Shown piece by piece: positions 58,168 through 64,000 of a stretch of DNA of 64,000 nucleotides. A program made the position numbers and the translations under genes. The stretch spans positions 1,178,001-1,242,000 of the forward strand of contig JAGTXZ010000021.1 of NCBI GenBank assembly GCA_018398575.1. Reading direction: 5' to 3'. Position 1 is the stretch's first letter, and each line of letters opens with the position of its first letter. The DNA is from Ampelomyces quisqualis (taxonomy: Eukaryota > Ascomycota > Dothideomycetes > Pleosporales > Phaeosphaeriaceae). Under the pieces are notes generated by a model, which was given only the letters and a program-made list of their open reading frames with translations, searched no databases and was not told where the DNA came from.

Positions 58168-59117
58168 GGTTGAGTGTGACGATGCAGATGAACGTAATGT
58201 GAAGAGGAAGAAGAAGAATAATTTCTCCACCAATATTTGCAAATGGCGATACCTTATACTTGCGGCAGAACTGCAGTGTATCGATAAGGCGGCAGTCACC
58301 GATCGAGCGCGGCCATCACCGATGTCCGAATTTTTTGCGATGAAAGATCATATAGTCTCTCTGCTAACACGGACATGCCCTTGTTTCACTCGGTCAAATC
58401 AAGACTTGATCTTCTATGGTGAGTGATCGCGGGCTATTATCCATCAATTGGCCAGGAGGAATGTAGATGAAAATGATGCTATCCAGGTCAAACCTACGTT
58501 TCTCGAAAGCCCCGCACAGCTTCTTGTCAGAAGAAAGTGAGGCGCAAAATTGTTTAAGCTAAGCACCACTATTATGAATTCACTCACGTCGAGAGTCGCC
58601 ATGCTGTATCGCTTAACCACTTCACATATACCTCAGTCGATCGCCCTATGGTCAAAAAGGCACATGAGTTTCAAGGCCGTACTGAGACCACCTGGCAAAT
58701 CATGTTGCAGTAAAAGAATTGTCCCACACTAGACATGTACAAGTACGAACTATTTAGACTGCATCAATGATCTTGAAACAGATAGTTCGCCAATCGCAGA
58801 TTGTTGCGGGTTCCGTTGAAGTCCAATGACTTCGCTTTGCACGAAACGAAATAAACACTATGCCGAAAAATTTTGGCCCTCGAGACATTGCATCCGTAGA
58901 GCCACTCACATATCATATGTAATTCGTATCAACATATATCTAGTCCCATATTATGACGTCAATTGGTGAGATTCTACTGGTGCCACACTTTGCACAACAA
59001 CATAAACATGCCAGATGCAGTAGCTTGCTAGATGCAATAACTGACCCGCCCCCAGACCCTGAGCTCATAACCACCAGAGAAGACAATGTCTGCTCCCCGA
59101 ACCAGAATACGCTCACA
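58168..59117. other. Intergenic DNA
   Basis: 5' region of the deaminase gene and upstream DNA of the methyltransferase pseudogene. Only short frames without recognisable content. Composition is normal. Confidence 0.5.
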
Positions 59118-59765
59118 ATGCCACCATACCGCAGTGACCACGAACCATGGGATTAGCACCGCAGAGCGAGATTGCACTTTTATCCTTCCACATCTCAAGC
59201 CTCATTACCGTATTCTTGATCTCGGCTTTGGACCCGGAAGCATCACTGCCAGGTTCGCTAAATACGTACTCAAGGTCGCGTCACAGGTGTCGACCTGAGC
59301 ATCGAAGTTGGAAATGTGGTCGAAGGTCTGCACTTCAACGGCGGCACATTCAACGTTATCTTTTGCAACCAGACCCTCGTCCGCATACCCTCGCCAACCA
59401 AATCTATGCGAGAGAAGAAATGAGTCTGCAAGGGCGGGGGTCTCGTAGCGTGTCGAGAGGGCGGATTCCTGTTTCACTTTACCCAGAGCTTCCGCGCCTT
59501 CAGCTCTTCCAAAAGCACTTGTGGCTGATGGTGCTTTGTGGCATACCAAAGACAAGTCCAACCTCTCAAGTCGTCGCCCCTTATCCGCAGCGTCCCTACA
59601 ACATGTCACATCCTCTTGAACGCCGCACAGGTTCACGCAACCACGCCTGGGCACGCCTTGCAGGTTTGAGCCTGAGCGCATTGTGAAAGACGCCAGCGTG
59701 GAAGTGGCAGCGACACTAAAGAGGATAGACGTCTTTGATGAGAATCTTTATCTTCAGAATTGATA
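59118..59765 (+). pseudogene. SAM-dependent methyltransferase pseudogene (UbiE-like class I)
   Basis: Pieces of one methyltransferase in all three frames. MPPYRSDHEPWD (59118) is followed after a frameshift near 59150 by STAERDCTFILPHLKP and motif I ILDLGFGPGS (59211-59243). After a further break come GVDLS (about 59288) and GGTFNVIFCNQTLVRI, where some 25 residues normally found between motif I and this segment are missing. Then there is a TGA-containing stretch with VCKGGGLVACREGG, and, in a third frame, LQLFQKHLW and HAWARLAG. Family order is kept, so this is a decayed gene and not chance. Decay is by small indels and a deletion, not by C-to-T stops, so RIP is not the cause. Confidence 0.7.
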
Positions 59766-60331
59766 AAGCAGTACACGGAGAGAAGTTGCTTCAACTAGAG
59801 GCGACTGAGGAGATTGTTGACATGACCTGAAGATGTGGAAGGATGATCGGGACGGGTGGTACTCATTCATGCACTGCGAGGTGCTTTGTCTTGTATCATA
59901 ACTATAAATACAGCACATTCCTCCTCCCGGCTCTATATGCGGACTGGCGTTCTGATGATGATTGATATAGCTTCGTGAAAGATGATAAACTTCCGCTTTG
60001 TAGGTTGAGCATGGTGTGTTATCGATAAGCCCCTCGTTGTGACCTTCGAGTTTCGCGCTTCGTCACTGATTCGTCCGCCAAATCAAAATTTCGACCTGCA
60101 CCGAACTCTTCAAGGAAGTTTCTGTGGTGGTCAGCTCTTTTCGATATAGACTATCAGGAGACCTTGCTAAAGGTACCAGACCCTTCCCTGGCTTTTCAAT
60201 TTTCCGCAATTGGGTCTGCCATTGATTTTTCTATCCAGGCGAAGCCTCCTCCTCGGTGGATATAACTAACCAGAATTGCTTCAGGACTTGTGAGATAGTC
60301 AAAGCTGTACGGTGAAGAGGAGGTTGTGAAG
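59766..60331. other. Intergenic DNA, 5' region of the SET/TPR gene
   Basis: No gene seen. It should contain the promoter and 5' UTR of the gene that starts at 60332; a CT-rich stretch lies near 60240-60260. Confidence 0.45.
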
Positions 60332-62287
60332 ATGGCGTCTCAGGACCGTGGTAACACAGTTTACCTCACGGAGCAAGAAGCAGAACGCATTCGAAAAAGA
60401 GCAAAAGAAAGGGTGAAGAAATGCTCTGAAGTCAAGAACAATAATCGGGAGCCACGAGAAGCAACGCCGTCAATACAGCAAGCAACTGGTGCTTCGTTGA
60501 TGGCCGACATGGGTGGAGCGCCAGATCCCGACATGATCCAAGCACAAGGAGGAACACTACCAGCTGTTGTACTCGACCAGCCATACCCGCCATGTACTGT
60601 TTCTCTGGAAGAGCTAGAACCAATGTCTATTACCGACCTCAAGATGGAGACACGCCATTGTGGTAAGAAGCTCGCGATCAAGCGTGCAAGTCCAGTCGTC
60701 GGCCTCGCTGTGCGCTCGTGGTGTATGGTGCAGGACGAGGAGGGAAAAGAGACGGAACGCTTAGAATTTGGATTACACAAGCTGAGACATGCTGAGGAGG
60801 TGCTTGAGCTGACGAAACTCTTCGTGGTAAAAGAGCCTTACTTCACCATGACGGACCAGGGGGAGGCCACAATCCGAATTGATCATCCATCAGATCTTGT
60901 TTCACTTACAGAAGAGATTGTGGGCAACGAAATTAAAGACGCAGCAGCAGCAGAAAAGGCTGCGACAAGATGCAAGAACAAAGGAAATGCTGCCCTCAAA
61001 GAACAGGATCTGCCGGAAGCTTTTGCAAGATATAGTGAGGGACTCAAGATCGCTACTGGGCACTCGATATCTGGTCTCGCTCGAGACATTGCGCGAAATC
61101 GTGCTCATGTCAGTCTGCTTCTTGGGCAGCTTGATGGCGTGCTGGAGGACGCCAAAGCATCTCTTATTCGAGAAGAAGATCAGCGCTCCAAAGATCTCGA
61201 CAGTAAAGCATACTTCCGTGCTGGCAGTGCTGCATACAGTCTCGGCCAGTATACACTAGCGAAGAAACTATTCGAGGAACAGCAGAAGCTTACGCCTGGA
61301 GACAAAGATGGCAAGACATATTTGAAGCGCATAACAGCGCGCCAACGCGAGCAGGAGTTTGGGACACACGACCTCACCAAGATGCGCGTCAATTTGTCGA
61401 AAGCACGGTCACGCGTGGATGGCGCGACATTCACTGGCAACACTGAGATCAAAGACAGTAATACCATGGGACGGGGTCTATTTGCAACCCGCAACATAGC
61501 CGCAGGCGAACTCATCATGTGCGAAAAAGCCTTCTGCGTCGTCTGGAGCCACGAGCGCGAAGCCCTAACCGCAATGACCTACGACGTCCGCGACGACAGG
61601 ATCCGCGTCTCCCCCATCGGCCTGACCAGAGCAATCGTGCAAACCCTCATCAGCAACCCATCCCACATCCCAAACATCATGAACCTCCACGGCGACTACC
61701 AAGGCCACGACAAACCCATCTACGCAACACCCGACGGCCCCGTCGTCGACACCTTCCGCGTCCACGACATCATGTCCCGCAACGCCTTCGGGCCGGGCAA
61801 TCAGTTCGGCGAACCCGGCGCGCGAAACGCAAGCACTGGACTCTGGATCCACGCCGCCTACATCAACCACTCGTGCGTACCCAACGCGCGGAAAGAATAC
61901 ATCGGAGACATGATGCTTGTCCGGGCGCTGCGCGCGCTGACTGCCGGCGAGGAAATCTTCCATGCGTACGACGAATCAGGCGATTACGATGCGCGCCAGG
62001 CGGCGCTCATGACGACCTGGGGGTTCACGTGCGCGTGTGCGCTGTGCGAGGCGGAGAAGAGCGAGGGCGAGGAAATAAGGGCAAAGAGGGAGGGGCTGCG
62101 TGGTGAGGCTGATGCGTTTGTTGCGAGGGAGCACTGGGCGAATGCGAAGCGGCTGAGCATTGTCAAGGCGCAGCGATTAGCTAGGGGGATTGAGGAGACG
62201 TATGACAAGAAGCGGTATGAGGGGTTGCCGAGGCTTGCGGGTCGGAGTCTTCAGGATTGGTTGGCCAAGGCTCAGCCGCGCAAGTAA
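60332..62287 (+). CDS. SET-domain protein with TPR region (SMYD-like)
   Basis: 651 residues, no intron needed, from ATG at 60332 (MASQDRGNTVYL). Residues ~15-30 form a basic helix. A TPR-type helical region spans about 205-325 (KNKGNAALKEQDLPEAFARYSEGL; AYFRAGSAAYSLGQYTLAKKLFEEQQ). The split SET domain follows: GRGLFATRNIAAGELI from residue 380, the insert, then YINHSCVPNAR (NHSC 512-515) and the Tyr of FHAYDE (Y546), both parts of the lysine-methyltransferase active site, and a post-SET Cys group C567-x-C569-x2-C572. TPR plus SET is common in fungal proteins that methylate lysine on histones or other proteins. The active-site residues are present, so it may be active; the substrate is unknown. 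Confidence 0.85.
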   Translation: MASQDRGNTVYLTEQEAERIRKRAKERVKKCSEVKNNNREPREATPSIQQATGASLMADMGGAPDPDMIQAQGGTLPAVVLDQPYPPCTVSLEELEPMSITDLKMETRHCGKKLAIKRASPVVGLAVRSWCMVQDEEGKETERLEFGLHKLRHAEEVLELTKLFVVKEPYFTMTDQGEATIRIDHPSDLVSLTEEIVGNEIKDAAAAEKAATRCKNKGNAALKEQDLPEAFARYSEGLKIATGHSISGLARDIARNRAHVSLLLGQLDGVLEDAKASLIREEDQRSKDLDSKAYFRAGSAAYSLGQYTLAKKLFEEQQKLTPGDKDGKTYLKRITARQREQEFGTHDLTKMRVNLSKARSRVDGATFTGNTEIKDSNTMGRGLFATRNIAAGELIMCEKAFCVVWSHEREALTAMTYDVRDDRIRVSPIGLTRAIVQTLISNPSHIPNIMNLHGDYQGHDKPIYATPDGPVVDTFRVHDIMSRNAFGPGNQFGEPGARNASTGLWIHAAYINHSCVPNARKEYIGDMMLVRALRALTAGEEIFHAYDESGDYDARQAALMTTWGFTCACALCEAEKSEGEEIRAKREGLRGEADAFVAREHWANAKRLSIVKAQRLARGIEETYDKKRYEGLPRLAGRSLQDWLAKAQPRK

Positions 62288-62874
62288 TCGGGGAAGGGGA
62301 AGGCAAGGGAGTAAAAGGGTGTTGTATCCCCACCGGCAAACCACACCACAGGAAGAGATTTACAACAGCTTTCACGCAGCACATATCCGCCCCTGTCTCC
62401 AAGCCTACATCTCTCAGCTTCCTTGCAGTTCAATCCCGAGACGTCTCGTTTCTACTATACCCATTCCTCTCCCTACGCTTACATGCCCTAGACTAGGAAA
62501 AGACTCCAAGGAGCCAAACGAACTCGTTCGACAACGATAGATGAAAAAAACCAGTCTATGTCTGTTCGCATCTTTGGGATCATTACACAAACTGCCCAAA
62601 AGGTCAACAACATGCCATGCCAGAATAAATGCTTGCCAAAGGAATAGTGTACATGCGAATTACGAAAAGCATGATTTGCCCCACAGCTCTGCCATGAACA
62701 TATGCGTCTGTAGAACCCAAGAAAACCCCAGAGAAAAAAAGGACATGGTGGTATCTATCGTTATCCAGCAAATGTAACCAAAAAATGACGCAAGTGCGAA
62801 ATAGTGATGACGCCGCAAAAACACCATGCTCCCACCTTCCTTACAACCTATCCCTCCCCACCTCTTTCAACCCT
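62288..62874. other. Intergenic DNA between two convergent genes
   Basis: Holds the 3' UTRs of the SET/TPR gene and of the minus-strand gene to its right. Nothing else recognised. Confidence 0.5.
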
Positions 62875-64000
62875 TTATGATGCGTTTGGCCCGGTCCCCT
62901 CAACAAAGTACCTACTCCCAATACTCCTGCGAATCTCCTCCCTCCTCTTCTCCCTGCGCCTTTTTCTAATCTTATCCTTCACGCCGCTGAGTCCGATATA
63001 CTGAACCTGGTATTTTTTCAGTCCTGGTAAGCTTTTCCCCTCACGCCACGTGCCACTGCGCTGCTCGTCAAGACTAGGGCGGGAAGCGCGCTTTTTGAGG
63101 ACTCTTCCATCATGCGGCATGGTGGGGGGCTTTGTGAGGACTTTTGGCCCTCCCTCAGAGGACGAAGAAAGTGATCTGCGCGGTGGGGAGGTGAAAGAAG
63201 GTTTGCGGAAATTTGGGGGGAGAGTGACGTGGTGGCGACGCCTGTTTGTGCCTGCGCGTTCGACGCCCAGGGAGTTGCCGATGAGGAAGCCGCCGGAGCC
63301 GCGGATGCTGCCTGCGAGACGGCGGCGGAGCGTGGTGGTGCGTTTGGGGGATTCGGGGAGGGTTTCGACGTCACTTGTGTCGCCGCCTGGGTGGAGTCCT
63401 TCGTCTTCGCTTTCCGTGTCGGTATCGTCGTCGAAGCCGTCCCAGAAGCCACGTGGTCGCCAGAAGGGGTGTAAAGTGCCGTCCTCGTCGTTCACGGTCG
63501 GGATTTCAGGGTTTTTGTGAGATGGATGTGAGTTGCTGGCATATCGTGCTCGGTTGTTGGGAAGGCGCGAACGGAGGGTTGGGAGAAGATTGTCCGAATA
63601 GCGTCGTGCTCGCTGGACTAGAGATAGTCTCCGTTGCGGATGCGAATCTGAGCGTTTGGGGGGTCCAGGTGGCCCGAGAGCAAGTTGCTTCTCGAGCTCT
63701 TCCGCAGGCGTCGGAGGGATGAACATGATCTTCGGCGGGTCTGGCGGTGGTCGGGGGTTCTTGAGTGGTGAGTCTACAGCACCCGGCCGATGCAAAGCAA
63801 TCTGCATTGGTGGCGTCGAAGGTTCGAAACTTAAAGTCGGCTGTTGTTGCTGCTCAGGATCTTCATCGTAGTCTTCGATGGCATCCACGAACGGCGGTGT
63901 GGGCGTGAATCGGGTTTCTCTGTAATCATGAGGTAGTAAGTGGGTACTGTCTGTGAGCAGGTGCGGCTCTGGGGTGAATGAGTTGACTCGAGACCCTTGT
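62875..64000 (-). CDS. Uncharacterised Pro/Ser/Arg-rich protein, 5' end outside window
   Basis: Minus-strand frame open from the right edge to TAA at 62875-62877, at least 374 residues. No ATG is convincing inside the window: the frame continues upstream of GTG 63888 with RETRFTPTPPFVDAIEDYDED, so the gene begins beyond 64000. Low-complexity and probably disordered: Pro-rich 5' part (PLKNPRPPPDPPK), a WRPRGFWDGFDDD segment with a following acidic run, several Arg/Ser clusters, and a very basic C-terminus (KDKIRKRRREKRREEIRR) that could be a nuclear signal. No known domain recognised; the WRPRGFWD segment is the most likely conserved part. Confidence 0.7.
   Translation of the reverse strand, partial: QGSRVNSFTPEPHLLTDSTHLLPHDYRETRFTPTPPFVDAIEDYDEDPEQQQQPTLSFEPSTPPMQIALHRPGAVDSPLKNPRPPPDPPKIMFIPPTPAEELEKQLALGPPGPPKRSDSHPQRRLSLVQRARRYSDNLLPTLRSRLPNNRARYASNSHPSHKNPEIPTVNDEDGTLHPFWRPRGFWDGFDDDTDTESEDEGLHPGGDTSDVETLPESPKRTTTLRRRLAGSIRGSGGFLIGNSLGVERAGTNRRRHHVTLPPNFRKPSFTSPPRRSLSSSSEGGPKVLTKPPTMPHDGRVLKKRASRPSLDEQRSGTWREGKSLPGLKKYQVQYIGLSGVKDKIRKRRREKRREEIRRSIGSRYFVEGTGPNAS

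Overview
The window looks like nuclear DNA of a filamentous ascomycete (Pezizomycotina; Dothideomycetes would fit, but I cannot name the genus). The signs are short 46-54 bp introns with GT...CTAAC/CTAAT...AG signals, a Zn2Cys6-type regulator, a GH76 mannanase-like enzyme, a SET/TPR protein, and a very large AT-rich block whose coding remnants are full of TAG/TAA stops, as expected from repeat-induced point mutation (RIP).

Layout. 1-3.9 kb: balanced-composition host DNA with the 3' part of a transcription-factor gene and a tRNA-Leu(CAG) gene whose T-loop is interrupted by 54 nt that look like a spliceosomal intron. 3.87-55.44 kb: an AT-rich transposon island. 55.45-64 kb: balanced host DNA with a GH76 gene, a cytidine-deaminase-fold gene, a methyltransferase pseudogene, a SET/TPR gene and the 3' part of an uncharacterised gene that runs off the right edge.

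The island can be taken apart from target-site duplications. Its base layer is a Helitron of about 7.0 kb (3866-53274 once the insertions are removed) with Rep and PIF1-helicase remnants on the + strand, followed head-to-tail by a shorter element (53277-55442) with the same two ends. The Helitron was hit by (i) an 8.1-kb Ty3/gypsy element, 'E' (5520-39235, TSD tctat, minus strand), (ii) a 7.9-kb chromodomain gypsy element, 'F' (42663-50540, TSD atcta, plus strand), and (iii) a MITE-like element 'X' (4046-4882). E was hit by gypsy copy A (7796-14891, TSD agagt) and by a composite B/C (16569-35032, one shared TSD agtta). C was hit by copy D in the opposite orientation (24931-32045, TSD aagag/aaggg). 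F contains a second X (48207-49050, TA duplication). A-D are one family with 299-bp LTRs and a chromodomain.

All retroelements and the Helitron are inactivated. Mutation is concentrated at C between a pyrimidine and a purine, while ACA and GCA survive. X copies are much less mutated and so appear younger. A, B and D carry, between the end of pol and the 3' LTR, a remnant reading frame on the strand opposite to gag-pol (Cys pairs, then a probable coiled coil). F carries a different antisense frame with a Lys/Pro-rich tail in the same position. These antisense accessory frames, the interrupted tRNA and the tandem Helitron junction are the points most worth following up. All domain calls are by eye; no database search was run.
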